Counted from the stretch's first letter, positions 23,411-34,894 are shown. The stretch: 64,000 bases of DNA from Leptobrachium leishanense (GCA_009667805.1 CM019063.1:84719877-84783876); one strand, 5' to 3'. The notes: a model not told the origin generated them from the sequence alone. Numbers and translations: made by a program.

Positions 23411-23837
23411 GGCTAGGGTCAAACGAAAGCATTTTTACACGCGAACGTAAAAAAGTGCGTCCGAACGCATTGATGTATTTTTTCACGGAATATGCGAAAA
23501 CGGTCATACGATGCGCATGTTCGTGCGTGATGTTTTACGAATCCAAACCAGGAAACTTTTTGCGTCTGGACGTTATGTTGGCCGGACACGAGCAGGGTCT
23601 GACGTCTCCAAATCACACACACACACTGCTATGCGGACGCAGCGCACTCTGTACGTCCGTACTAGAGGTTCTGCGTTCTCGAAAAAATGCGTTCATTTTC
23701 CACTTGCGTTGCGCTGCCGGACTTTCGTGCGACCGTACTTCGTATATTGGCCGTCATTGCCCGTCATTTGCTGCTAGTGCGGCTGTAATTATGTGCGCCA
23801 GAACGCACGTTAGAAGTGCGCTGGTCTGACCCCAGCC
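23411..23837. mobile_element. Harbinger-type MITE, second copy
   Basis: Ends GGCTAGGGTCAAAC and GTCTGACCCCAGCC, flanked by TAA (23408-23410, 23838-23840). It is inserted in the same orientation 160 bp from the first, within the right arm of the palindrome. The uninterrupted left arm confirms the empty site. Confidence 0.82.
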
Positions 23838-24262
23838 TAAAGGAAAAACATTTACCGTCATTTGAAATGTAATTTTTTTTGTTTTTAAATGTTTCTATAC
23901 ATCCTACAAATCCACTACTTCACGGGCAGGTTATGGGGACCTCCTAGGCACGAAATTTGAAGGAATTTTTTGTTTTTATTCTTAATCTTTATTTCATGGA
24001 AAACTCACTGTTCCTTTAAAAAAAATTTTTTTTTACTTTTGTCCTTGTTTCCTGTCCCCCAGGGCACTACCCGGACCCCCATACACCTTTTATGGCAAAT
24101 ATCTAGCATATATGCCCTCTTGGAGGACACTCTAAAAATCGAACGTTTGAGTCCCATTGACATACATTGAGTTCGGATCGTGTTCGAGTTCGAACTTGAA
24201 CTTTTGAAATTGTTCGAGTTCGAAGTCGAACCGAACACGGGGGCGTTCGGCTCATCCCTATT

Positions 24263-24553
24263 CTGCCTGATGCTTTAGCAACAAGATTGTTTTATCCCAT
24301 AGGCTTCAATGTTAAAAATATTTCCATTTTAATTCAATATCTAATAAACCGTTGCTTATAATATTCTGCAGTAAAGAGTCTCTTTATTTTTAGATTTTTT
24401 AGTATTTTTTAAGCATTTTTTTTTAAAAAAAATTAAATATTTTTTTTTTCGAACTTTTTGCGAATGACCTGAAAAGTTCGAAGTTCGCGAACTTTCGAAC
24501 AGCCGATGTTCGATGCGAACATCGAACCGATTCGAACCGGCAGCCCATCCCTA
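24263..24553 (-). mobile_element. TAGGGATG-family end with core module
   Basis: It starts TTCTGCCTGATGCTTTAGC, holds an inverted core module (24293-24395), then CGAACTTTTTGCGAATGACC and ends CCGGCAGCCCATCCCTA. The same segment follows the partial palindrome at 36440-36745, and both are followed by ATTGCCAAATACAATGT, so the duplicated unit is larger than the palindrome. Confidence 0.65.
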
Positions 24554-24559
24554 ATTGCC

Positions 24560-26549
24560 AAATACAATGTGACTAACAGATTAAGAAATCTGAGATTTCT
24601 TCAAATAGCTGTGATCTGAATTAAATCCTTTGCTTTAGTGAGGTAATAGGAAATTAAAGGTAACATAAAAAATAGCCAAATTACACACAGCATTAATTAA
24701 AAATACACACCCTCACCATAGACGTCCAAGCAAACACTTGTCTTGCAAATTAAAAGATTTATGTGACCCAATTCCAGGTAATTGTGTTTATAATGTTACA
24801 TTGAATATTAGGCGCGCACAATTTTAATTGAAATTTTGGCACTGAACAAAAGTTGGAAGCTTGCAATTCTATTGTCTATTGTGGGTAAATGTTTTGGGTC
24901 ACTGTGGCTACATGAGACAGATTGATAGTGGGTTTCCATTATTACATAACGTTGCGTGCAGAAATCAGTGTGCGGACTGTTTTTTTCACGCGATTCAGCC
25001 AATCAGAATTAAGAACCACAATTATCTCACCTTAAGTTTTTGCGCCTGCCAAAGTCAATCTGCACATATATGCTGCAGCAATAATAAATGGACACACAAC
25101 TTCTCCGTTTTATTGCTTTGGTATGAGTAGAATGTGTAACTATACTTTTGCTGCATTTCCTTTTTTTTTGGGCTGGTGTATTTGGGTTCGGCCAGGTCGT
25201 TCAGATTTGCCATTAACACCAGCTTTTCAAAGACGTTAAAATTATGCGCGCAAAGGCTGTGCGTTACAAACTGCGCATAGATTGTAATACCATCCACGTA
25301 CCAGCGCACAAACGCATTTGCGCTCACAATGTTAAGTATAGGACGCGCGCAGTACATTACGCTCGTAAAGGGTTCGCGCAGGTTCACCCGCATTAGACGA
25401 TTACGCAGGTTCGTTGCGTGACATTGTAATACGACGTTCAGCGCAAAGGGTTTTACCCCTCGCGTTAATGCGTTTTTGCGCGAAGATTGTAATAGGGCCC
25501 TTAATGAGGTGGAGGAGTGAACGTTTAGATATGGCAGCAGGAGGGTTTTGTTCTCCAGGTTACCTGAGATAAGCGACAGCAGCTGACTGAAATAGGATAA
25601 GGAGCTTTAAAGACTTCCGATCTACCCCCTGGTGATGTCCTTTAAATACATCCCACACAATTCAATAATTTGAGACAGTGATCAACCAATAGACACCATT
25701 CTATGACCAATGCCACCCAGTGAGGAGCAAGTGATGTTAAGGGGAGGGGCAGTTTACAACACAAAAGATCACACAATGGATGCACCCAGTGACACATGTA
25801 GAATAAAATACTTTCACTATATGTTAAAAAAGAATAAAATACTTTAACTAAACAAATAAGAGAAAAACAAAGCACATGAACGACATCAGCAACATAAAAT
25901 TAACACAATAAGGGCATTTCATTTTTTGGTGACAGTGGCCCTTTAAAGAATCCTGTGAAGGCAACTTAACCCACTTCTAGTCAACAAACAGTTGCAATAT
26001 GGAACCTCTCTGTATGTTATTGCCAGGCTTTCAATGCACAAACATAACTGTCCTCAAAACATGGGTCTAATCAAACAGAGGGAGATGCAAAGACATGAAA
26101 AATGCTTCCCCTGCAATCTAAGATTGCCATACACTAACCCTTGTAATATTCGACAAAGGTAAAATGTCGACACAATTGAAAAAAAACAAGAACCGAAATC
26201 TAAACTGTATCAATGGTTTCCATAGTTGTGAAGACAGTGTGCGCCTTCAATGGTGCATTAACTTTCTCGCCTTGTCTTTAGAATGATACCAGGTACTGCA
26301 ACATGCAGTAACTGGGCCAACAAAAGCCATTTCTGACTGCAGTCTAATAATGCAGACCCCGTGCGAAATTGTGTAAAACAAGGGACACCATCTACAGTTC
26401 AGAATCTTTCATTCCAACAATATTACTATGAAGGATAAGTGACTACATGAAAATTTTATAATGAGCAAATTTACATAATTTTGATTCTTAATTATCTCAG
26501 AATAGCAATTTCTGCAAACAAATTTACAGCAAAATATGTATTTTACCTT
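24560..26549. other. No recognisable gene; CGCG-rich patch
   Basis: No coding motif or clear terminal repeat. 25180-25500 is unusually rich in GCGCA/TGCGC words and ends GATTGTAATAGGGCCC, which may be one end of an unrecognised MITE. 25510-25930 ends GTGACAGTGGCCCTTTAA, a common-looking repeat end. The rest appears ordinary. Confidence 0.4.
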
Positions 26550-26619
26550 CAGGGTTATTCACAGAGCACCAAAATGTCACCGACATTGGGTGACCTTTCA
26601 GTAATCTCTGAATAACCCC
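26550..26619. mobile_element. Minimal foldback MITE, 70 bp
   Basis: CAGGGTTATTCACAGAGCACC is followed within 70 bp by its partner TCTCTGAATAACCCCT, with GTCACCGACATTGGGTGACC hairpin between. It looks like the two ends of the CAGGGTTATTC family joined without an interior. Confidence 0.65.
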
Positions 26620-26757
26620 TCATGTGTAATTCATCCAATGCTGTTTATTTACTTACTTGTCCACGTGGTTTCCAGTACAAAGCTTGGACAACTAGGATGT
26701 TAAAGACTAGAGTAACGGAGCATATTTACAATATACAAAGATGATATAAAAATCACA

Positions 26758-28105
26758 CAGGGTTATTCAAAGAGCAGCGAACTGGCACCGACGTTTTGGT
26801 GCTCTTTCATTCCCCACACTTCCGTGAGTTACATAGTTACATAGGCTGAAAAAAATATATGCGTCCTTCGGGTTCAGCCTTTCACACATCATCTACTGCT
26901 GTTGATCCAAAAGAAGGCAAAAAACCCAATCTGAAGCACTTGCCAATATGCAACACACTGGAAAAAAATTCCTTCTTGACCCCAGAATGGCGTCAGATTT
27001 CTCCTTGGATCAAATAGCTTTTACCCACAGATTAAATATTATAACCCTTAATATTCTGTGTCTGCAGGAAGTCATCCAGTCGTTGTCTAGAAGTCTGTAC
27101 AGTCTCTGACCCAACCACCTCAACAGGCAGAGAGTTCCACAGCTTTATTGTTCTCATGGTAAATAACCCTTCCTATGCTTTAGGCTGAATTTCCTTTTGT
27201 CCAGTCTAAATGGGTGACCTCGTGTCCTGTGTATAGTCCTGTTAATGAATAGGTTTCCAGACAATGGTTTATAATGGCCCCATATATATTTATATATGGT
27301 TATCAGATCACCTCTAAGGCCCCGTATATATTTATATAAAGTTATCAGATTTCTGTTTCTCTGAACTAAACAGGTTTAAGCTTGTTAGTCTTTCCTCATA
27401 ACTTAAACCTTCCATTCCCTTTATTAATTTAGTCGCTCGTCTCTGCACTTTTTCTAACCTTTCTTAAGACAGGTGCCCAAAATTGCACGGCATATTCAAG
27501 GTGCATGCTTACCATTGATTTATACAGAGGCAAAACTATGTTTTCATCCCGAGAGTGAATTCCCCTTTTAATGCATGACAATACCTTGCTGGCCTTGTCG
27601 GCTGCTGTTTGACATTGGGCATTGTTAAGTTAGATTTGCCAACACTGCAGTGTATTTAGCATTCACCACAAGGTCCCCGAAGTGTGGCGAATCAAGCCAC
27701 CGAACGCAGCTGCAAACCCGCAGCAAACCGGCAGCAAACCCGCCGAACGCCGCCAATCAACCTGTTGAACGCAGCTGCAACCTGCCAAACTGAGCCAACA
27801 ACCCCGAAACGCAGTTGATGATCCACCAAAAACTGCCGAACAGACAGCCGAAACCAGCCAATGACCCACCGAATAGTCTACCGCATGCAACGGAAAAAAG
27901 ACAACCAGCCGCCGAACAAGTAGAAAACCCCCCAAAAGAAACCCGTAATCCATAAAATCCATCTGGTGTTAAACTACCCATATCAAATATACATTCAGAT
28001 TCCAATTTATTTAAATAATCTACATAATCATCACCCCTCCAATTCTTACTTACCGTATACCTAAGGGACTCCTGAATTTTCTTCTGTAAAGTGGGCTGAC
28101 ACACT
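26758..28105. mobile_element. CAGGGTTATTC-family MITE fragment split by CR1
   Basis: The left end CAGGGTTATTCAAAGAGCAG (26758) is followed by CGACGTTTTGGTGCTCTTTC. It is interrupted at about 26828 by a CR1 LINE and resumes near 27650 with family-like sequence (CACCACAAGGTCCCCGAAG). No right end is clear. 27960-28105 is unassigned. Confidence 0.5.
26828..27640 (-). mobile_element. CR1-clade LINE 3' fragment
   Basis: On the minus strand decayed frames read SKVLSCIKRGIHSRDENIVL, PLYKSMVSMHLEYAVQFWAP, then RGHPFRLDKRKFSLKHRKG and IKLWNSLPVEVV, the C-terminal part of CR1 reverse transcriptases. A 3' untranslated region follows, ending in GTAACTATGTAAC short repeats, consistent with the octamer-like repeats that end CR1 elements. 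Several stops; heavily 5'-truncated. Confidence 0.85.
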
Positions 28106-28107
28106 AT

Positions 28108-29480
28108 CAGGGTTATTCAAAGAGCACTGAACTGGCCCCGAAATTGCATTGAATGGTGAATTTCACTGTTTTATTGTGGGTTTTTTTTGAGAAACTATTT
28201 TACCAGGAAGGATACATTGAGATTTCTCTCGTTTTCAAGTATGTCCTGGGTGGTGAGTATGTGCCGTTGGGTGTCTTGCCAAGGACACTTACTGGAGATG
28301 TGCTCTTGCCAGGATTCGAACCTGTGTCTCCACAGTCTCAAGGGTTATAGAGCAGTGATGTTACCTCTACTCCACCCAGCCGGTACACAACGTTTGGTGC
28401 AATTTCGGATCAATTCGGCTATTCAAAAACCAGGCAGTTCGTCAAATTTAGGTGCATTGTCAGCGAAATACGGTGCTGTTTGACGGCAGTGTAATTCCCC
28501 ATAGAGAAGCAATGATTAATCTATTCAGAGAACACCGTACAGCCCCAAAATGTCAGTGAAATGCCCTGATTTTTCGTTGGTTTCATTCGACATGTATAAT
28601 CAAGCGAATTCCATAGTTTTCAATGTAAAAAATATTCCTGTTTTTATTAAATATTTATTAAACCATTTATTCTCTTAATTTGCAGCAAAAAGACTCTCTA
28701 TTATTTTTATTTTTTTAGGATTTGTTTGGGCATTTTTCGGTGAAATTTCTTTCCAATTTTTTTTTAACTAGCGTTTTTTTTTCTTTACCAGACATTTTTA
28801 TTATTATTCATATGACCTTAGATTTTTTTTCAGACATTTTCCCATAGTAGTTTTTGGTGGGTCATCGGCTTATATCTGATGCGTTAGGCGATTTTGCGGC
28901 CGAATCGTTGGGTGTGTTCGGCAGTTTTTCTTTCGCAGTCAGAGGTTTTTTGGCGAGTTTTCAGATGCGTTCAGTGGGTTCGACAGGTTTTCCAAAAAAA
29001 GTTCAACAGCTTTTCGGTGGTTTTGCGACAAGCCACTGAACACTTTTAAAATGTGCAGGAAATGTATGAGTGCATGAAAATGCCTAGAAATATTACATGT
29101 TATATGAATAACAGTAAAAAGGTCTGTTACAGAATAAATAAAAAAAATCCATTTAAATAACAAATCGGAATTAAAAATTTCACCGAAAGAATCTCGAAAA
29201 ATGCCTAAAAAATCCTAAAAAATGAACAAAGAGATTTTTGTTGCTGCAAATGAAAAGAATAAATGGTTGAATAAATATTTAAGAAAAACTGGAAATATTT
29301 TTTACATTGAAACCTATGGGATTCAATGCAAATGAACAATAAAAACCAAAAATTAATGGATCCGAAAAACAAAATACCAGCTGTTCAAATTAACAAATCA
29401 GTCCATAATGCGAATCACAGTAAAATACCGACCTGAAATGAAAAAAAAAAATGGAACGAAATGATCCGAAATGAATGAAA
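28108..29480. mobile_element. CAGGGTTATTC-family composite with nested SINE
   Basis: The left end CAGGGTTATTCAAAGAGCAC starts at 28108. A SINE (28189-28386) is inserted. Then come CAGCGAAATACGGTGCTG, an inverted core module (28611-28710), TATATCTGATGCGTTAGG, and later a forward core module (29222-29322). Two modules in opposite orientation suggest two joined or nested copies. The right boundary is uncertain. Confidence 0.55.
28189..28386 (-). mobile_element. tRNA-derived SINE
   Basis: Read on the minus strand, the head begins GGCTGGGTGGAGTAGAGG (A-box-like TGGAGTAGAGG) and has a perfect-looking B box GGTTCGAATCC (28312-28322), the two parts of an RNA polymerase III promoter. A short body follows (AAGTGTCCTTGGCAAGACAC). 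The tail is the ATCCTTCCTGGTAAAAT block shared with the LINEs at 19569 and 45130. About 195 bp. The source tRNA is not identified. Confidence 0.85.
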
Positions 29481-30974
29481 AGAACCCCGGACGTGCACAA
29501 GTCTACTTCACAGCAATAAATCTCACAGTATTGTGCTCTGTATATGAGTGTATCATAGTCAGTGAGCGCCGGTGCTCAGGTGACAGGTCAGCAGATATCG
29601 CCAGCGCTCGAGTCTAGTGTTGGAAGTGCTCTGAGGTCTGTGCGCAAAGCACAGATCGTATTGCAGACCCCACAGCCATCCACACCACCAGGGATGTATA
29701 GGCTGCCTGGCAGAGGTAAATGTTGCCGGCCGCTATCCATGGGATGTGGCCAGCCAGGACCCAGAGTGTGCCCCGGGTCGGAGTTAGGGTATGGCCAGGC
29801 ACACCCTATGAGCAATCCTACGTAAATGATGATAATATTAATAAAGATAATTGGACAGGACTTCTTTATGTGTAACTAAGCATCATTGGAGATGTAGTTC
29901 TGAAACAACTGGGGAAACAAGGTGCCCCGCCACTGGCCTAGATTATAAATCACTTGAGTGTCCCTTTAATGCTTATATAAGCTTCAGAATTTTAACTGGC
30001 AACATACAGGATACAATGGACTTTCCTTTCTGCAATATTAAATATAAAATGAACAATAAATATCTGCTGTTTACTTAGAATTTCTAATAAAAGTGTTTTA
30101 ATAAAGTACATTAGCTCTTGACTGCATCAGGCCGTCGCTTATCCTCAGGGTTTGGAAAATATTCAAAACTGTGGCACTTTTTTTCTGGTCTCAGTTACTG
30201 GAGAAATTATTTAGTTATATAATGATAAATTAGTAATTGTGTTTAACGGCTTCATTCTTATATATTGGGAGTAGAAGTTAAAGATTTTGTTACACTGCAG
30301 TCATCTTTACTGAATGTATTGAGTAAAATCAGTAAGAAAACTGCATACTTTTTTTTCTATTTTTAAACATTTGACTTATATCTTTTTATTTAGCCGTATA
30401 TCGGCTTGCATTTCAACTAAACCATTCGATTTACCACTATGGGTAATTAGCTACCATTAATGAGTTATAACCATTAGACTAGTAGATGATAGGGGCCTGA
30501 TCACAACTAAGACGCTAGGTTTAACGTCTGAGCGATATAAAATAATGACTGCCGTTATAATCAAAAGTTTTAAAGCGTTCAATTTCAACCTGCCATTAAA
30601 GGAGACGTTAAGCTCTTAGCATCTCGCAGCTTGTGTTCCCTCAGTGTACTTCGCGTCTCCTATATGTAACATGGGACGCGTAAGTCCTTAAAAAATGCAA
30701 TAAGAGTGACCTATTCCTAGGTTGTGACTAAGCTTAACTTCTTGGGGGAAACTAGGGAAATTTAGCAACTCTCAAAAGCTGGTGTTATGTTAACCTCATA
30801 ACGACAGGTTAAAGTTGATGTTAACTCCTATATTAGTGGAACCTGTGAAAGAGATGCCTGCTGATCTAAGAAAAAAGCCCCATAGCAAGTCCGGGGCCTC
30901 CCTCCGTTTACTCCCTTCTCTGCCCAGGGTCTCGCAATGTTAGGACTTCCTTGAAGTCAGACTGTGCTTTTAAA
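29481..30974. other. Mostly unassigned sequence
   Basis: 29505-29560 is one degenerate unit of the AATAAA satellite. 29560-29830 is GC-richer, with an 87-codon open frame and no recognisable domain. 30095-30110 has two AATAAA-like signals. 30120-30170 (TTATCCTCAGGGTTTGGAAA) weakly resembles 53495-53525 just upstream of the host gene. The remainder shows nothing. Confidence 0.4.
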
Positions 30975-31317
30975 CCCCTCCTCAGTGGTGTATTTAGGTT
31001 TTGTGCTGCCCTAGGCCTGACTAAACTCGTGCACCCCCTAATTTAAATTTGAGGCACCCCTTCCTGTCAAGGGCACACCTCTTCCTGGTTAATCCCCACC
31101 CTTCCTCTTTAAACTCCACCTTTTCCTCTTAGAGCTCCGCCTTTTTCTCGCTTTATATTAAAAGTGGATACCAAGTGCCTAGTTGTATATTTTGTATACC
31201 ATTTCAAATGTATCTATTGAGATAAATAAAATTATGAAATGTTTAAATTCAAGCATTTTTACCTAGAACAGCCACGCATGTCAAGTATACTGGATCACAG
31301 CCACTCTAATTGGTTGA

Positions 31318-31830
31318 ACAATAAAATCCACAGAAACGTGCACTGCATATGAGCGTATCACAGAGCTGCACAGCAATAAACCCCACAGAAATGGATACTG
31401 TGTATGAGCATATCAGAGCTGCACAGCAATAAACCCCACAGAAATGTGCACTGTGTATGAGCATATCACAGAACTGCACAGCAATAAAACTCACAGTAAT
31501 GTGCAGTGTGTATGAGCATATCCCAGAGCTCCAGGGCAATAAAACTCACAGTAATACACAGTGTGTATCACAGAATCCACAGCAATAAAACTCCCAGCAA
31601 TTCAATGTGCGGTGTGTGTGTCAGCGTATCAGAATCCACAGCAATAAAACTCCCAGCAATGCAATGTGCTGTGTGTATGAGTGCATCAGAATCCACTGCA
31701 ATAAAACTCCCAGCAATGCAATGTGTGGTGTGTGTCAGCGTATTACAATTCACAGCAATAAAACTCACAGCAATGCAATGTGTGGTGTGTGTCATCGTAT
31801 CAGAATCCACTGCAATAAACCTCCCAGCAA
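31318..31830 (+). repeat. AATAAA satellite array, ~55-62 bp units
   Basis: About nine units with the core CAGCAATAAAACTCACAG and GTGTGTATGAGCATATC. It is the same satellite as 6528-6800 but with unit drift (CTCCCAGCAATGCAATGTG in later units). It lies inside the hAT-type element. Confidence 0.9.
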
Positions 31831-33285
31831 ACCGAGTGAATATGAGCACACAGCAATTATTTATTCTATATTTACCGGCCTCCGTCCGTGGTAGGCTGTG
31901 TGCAGAGTCAGCAGGGACTGTGTACAAACTCAGCAGGAGGTCCCTCCAGGCCACGTTAGGACTGCGGCTGTGCCTGTGAGTGGAGCCATTTTGTCAGCAG
32001 TGGGGTGCCACTGCCAGAGGGTGCACCGTGGTTTTGATTCCCTTCCCGGTGGGTGTTCAGTCCAGAATAGAGTGAGAGTCCGTGTTAACGAAAGGGCGGG
32101 CAGCTGCGTGCGTGCGTGTCACGTGGTTCAGCCAGTCAGGTGGTACTGAGACTCAATGCCACCTGACTGGCCAGACCACGTGACCTGCACGCACGCAGCC
32201 TCACCAGGAGCCAGGCAGCTCGATGACAAATTTCTATCACTGCAGTGCTGGTTAAGGAAAGGTCCACTTTAAACAGCAGTAAGCAGACAGGGCTTCATAT
32301 TCTGCTGATACACCCCCTTTACCTGCCGTTTACTGTCATCTTCTCTCTCTGCACACAAATCCTATCCCCCTCCCCTCTCCTAGAGCAGCTGCGGGGCAGG
32401 GGAGGAGCTATGGAGGGAGGAGAGGGGGATTTTTATTCTATTCGATTTTATTCCGTATGCAAACGCCCTGCTCCACTGCTCGTTGTTTGAGAACACAGCT
32501 CAAAAATGACACACAGTGACAGTGGCACCTCCTAGTACCCCCTAATGACACCCCAATAATCACTGGTACCTGGGACGGCCCGCCCCCGCCACTCCCGCCA
32601 CTCCCCTAAGTACACCACTGCTCTGTGATATGTTCACACACAAGTTTGGCGAACTGCCAGCAAGTACGGTGCTGTTTGAAGGCAGTGCAAATCCCCATAG
32701 AGAAGTAATGGTTAATATATTCAGAGAACACCAAACAGCAGAGAAATGGCAGTGAAATGCCCTGATGATCAGTGGTTTCAATCAGCAGGTTTATTCAGGC
32801 GAACCCCATAGGTTTCAATGTTAAAAATATTCCCGTTCTTATGCAATATCTAATAAACCATTTATTATTTTAATCTGCAGTAAAAAGTCTTTACTGAATT
32901 TTTTTAGTACCTTTTAGTCATTTTTCAGATTTGTTTGGGCAAAATTTCCCCCCACCTTTTTTTAATAGCATTTTTTCTTTTTTCTGTAACAGAACTTTTT
33001 ATTATCAATCATAGGATCTTATATGTAAATTCCAGACATTTTCGTTCAGTAGTTCTTTTGAAAACAGCAGGCCACGGGTTTGCGGTGGCAGCATTCAGCG
33101 GCCGACTCCATGCACTTTGCGGACCATGCGGTGAATGGTGAATTCACTGCAGGGTGGGGAAATTTTATTCCCCGACGTGCAGGGAACTACATAACACCAA
33201 AATGTTGGCATCATTTCAGTGCTCTGTAAGTAACCCATTTAGTGGTGAGGTTTTTTGCTGCCCCCTGGAAAGTGAAAGCCTAGGC

Positions 33286-33380
33286 CTTGCCTACCCAGGA
33301 CATACTTGAAAATTTGTGAAATCTCAATGTATCCTTCCTGGTAAAATATTTTGCAAAAGTAAAAAAAAAAAAAAAAAAAT
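33286..33380 (-). repeat. SINE tail copy with poly(A/T)
   Basis: CCCAGGACATACTTGAAAAT, AATCTCAATGTATCCTTCCT and GGTAAAATATTTTGC followed by an A run (33360-33380). It is the 3' tail of the SINE without its tRNA head, inside the hAT element. An equivalent tail sits at 51708-51780 in the hAT copy at 50056. Confidence 0.75.
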
Positions 33381-33484
33381 AAATTAGGGGTGGGGCCACC
33401 CGGTGCGGGCCGCCGCCCCCTGGAGGGTGCCGCCCTAGGCCTAGGCCTTGTCGACCTAGGCCAAAATACACCACTGCCCCTCCT

Positions 33485-33935
33485 GGTGCAATAATGTCAT
33501 TGCACCTGGCCACGATGACGTCAGTTTCAAGTGCCGCAAGGCCGACAGTGTGCCTGAAGGGGAGGGTGGGGTCCTTTGGCCAGTAAGGGGTAAGAAGACA
33601 AGAGAGGCATTGCTGGAAAGGTCACAGTCTGACCTTTCCAGCAATGCTCCTCATAACCCCTTATGTTCCAGTACTGTGGTCCGGCACAGGAGGCAGGGCA
33701 GACATCCATGATGTCAGCCCCCATTGAAAGAATGCCGCAATCCAGGGATCACGGCATTCTTTCAATGGGGGCTGACATCAAGGATGTCGGCCCTGTCTCC
33801 CGTGCCTCCCCCTCATTCACTGACATTGTCGCGCATTGGAACAATGATGTCAGAAAGGAAATCCCCCTTAGCCAGGCAGGGGATTCCATATGTTCCCTCC
33901 CGTGGCACCACTCAGCATCCCTCGCAGCAGTAAGG
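33485..33935. mobile_element. Hairpin-rich fragment related to TTAA elements
   Basis: Consecutive stems: GCATTGCTGGAAAGGTCA against TGACCTTTCCAGCAATGC (33609-33647), and CCCCCATTGAAAGAATGCCG against CGGCATTCTTTCAATGGGGG (33718-33771) enclosed by GACATCCATGATGTCAGC and GCTGACATCAAGGATGTC. The style and GATGTC motifs match the elements at 5064 and 8599. No TTAA ends found. Confidence 0.6.
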
Positions 33936-34113
33936 TAGCCAGGCCTGGATTATATCAGCAGAGCATCCCCAGACACACCTTCGGACAGAGCGGTTGTGGC
34001 CCAGCCCAAAGCCTCCCCATTTCTGTAACACCGAAGCTCAGCCAACAGGTAACGCACATCTTCTCTGGTTAACAGTCGCTCAGCATCCTCCAGCAGCGCA
34101 TCGAGGTAGAGAT

Positions 34114-34335
34114 TAGGGATGAGCTGTTCGGTTCGATCAGTTCGGAGTTCGATTCGAATTTTGGCCGTTCGCAAGTTCGCGAACTTCGACCTTTTTGGCG
34201 TGTTCGGTTTGAGTTTGCAAAAAAAAAAATTTTTTTTATAAAGTATAAAAATTGCTTAAATACTAAAAAATCTAGAAATAAAGAGACTCTTTACTGCAGA
34301 ATATTATAAGCAACGGTTTATTAGATATTGAATTA
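34114..34335 (+). mobile_element. TAGGGATG-family end with core module
   Basis: TAGGGATGAGCTGTTCGG and CGCAAGTTCGCGAACTTCG, then a poly(A)/poly(T) stretch and a forward core module (34278-34335) cut off after GAATTAAAA. It corresponds to the reverse of 24263-24553. Confidence 0.65.
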
Positions 34336-34539
34336 AAAACTAATGTCTAGGTGCAAAGATTCTCACCTCTAAATGACCTGTGTTCTCAAACGGTAAACAA
34401 CAGGTGTTTTTAGTCTGGTCTAATGAATTTGATACATTGTATGTATGTAGACTATACTGAGGGTGTGGTGTCTGCTTCTGAGGAGTGTTAATTTCTCTAC
34501 TAAATCTTCCTCTAATATGCTGCATTTCACTGCTGTGTG

Positions 34540-34890
34540 CTCATCTCATTTTTACCGCTTTCGCTCATCATATTTAAACGCGATTTGAAGCCACATTTTA
34601 TTAAATAACCCAGGCATATTAGATATCGTTCTTTCCGGCAGACTCCGCAGATTCATAATATATCATTTTTATATGTATACGTCATGTCCTGCCTGTATAT
34701 TATAAATATAATAAAAATTGAATTTTTAATCATCTGCAGTGTGTAAAGTGTTTTTTTTTCCACATTTTAGCACATGACCGATTGCGGTTATGTTTTCTAT
34801 AGGGTGCACTTGTACAAAAATTGAGACCCTCCATGACCCCCTAGATGCCTGTAGATATCGGGGTTCAAATAAACCCCCTATCTCCACCAG
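34540..34890 (+). mobile_element. Left part of TTAA hairpin element, truncated
   Basis: Colinear with 5085-5400 and 8640-8950: ATCATATTTAAACGCG, TATCGTTCTTTCCG, TCATAATATATCATT, ATGTATACGTCATG, GCGGTTATGTTTTCTATAGG. Both the CCCTTTCGCTGC terminus and the hairpin half are missing; it runs into the minisatellite. Confidence 0.75.
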
Positions 34891-34894
34891 GGGA

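Larger units (their letters stand above)
21530..24262. repeat. Large palindromic element, TAGGGATGAGCC ends
   Basis: Ends TAGGGATGAGCCGAACACC and GTTCGGCTCATCCCTA are complementary, and the inverted similarity continues inward for hundreds of bases (GGTGTATGGGGGTTCGGGTA against TACCCGGACCCCCATACACC; CTGCTTGGGGCGGCAG against CTGCCGCCCCAAGCAG). The centre is a block of ~119-bp repeats, four forward and two or three inverted. Two Harbinger-type MITEs lie in the right arm only. A partial copy is at 35690-36745. Confidence 0.8.
30983..33476. mobile_element. hAT-type element, 2.5 kb, nonautonomous
   Basis: Ends CAGTGGTGTATTTAGG and CCAAAATACACCACTG with an exact 8-bp duplication CCCCTCCT (30975-30982, 33477-33484). 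No transposase. Contents are the AATAAA satellite, another hAT-like end CTAAGTACACCACTG (to 32620), an inverted core module (32807-32900) and a SINE tail. Near the right end CCGCCCTAGGCCTAGGCC mirrors TGCCCTAGGCC at the left. Confidence 0.85.

Noticed and set aside
28310..28386. A functional tRNA gene
   Set aside because: The A/B-box head is fused to a LINE-type tail and recurs at 63485; it is a SINE head, and no cloverleaf could be completed.
29562..29825. 87-codon frame with a GTAAAT donor-like site, possible host exon
   Set aside because: No recognisable domain, no acceptor or matching exon, and a similar-length frame exists on the opposite strand.
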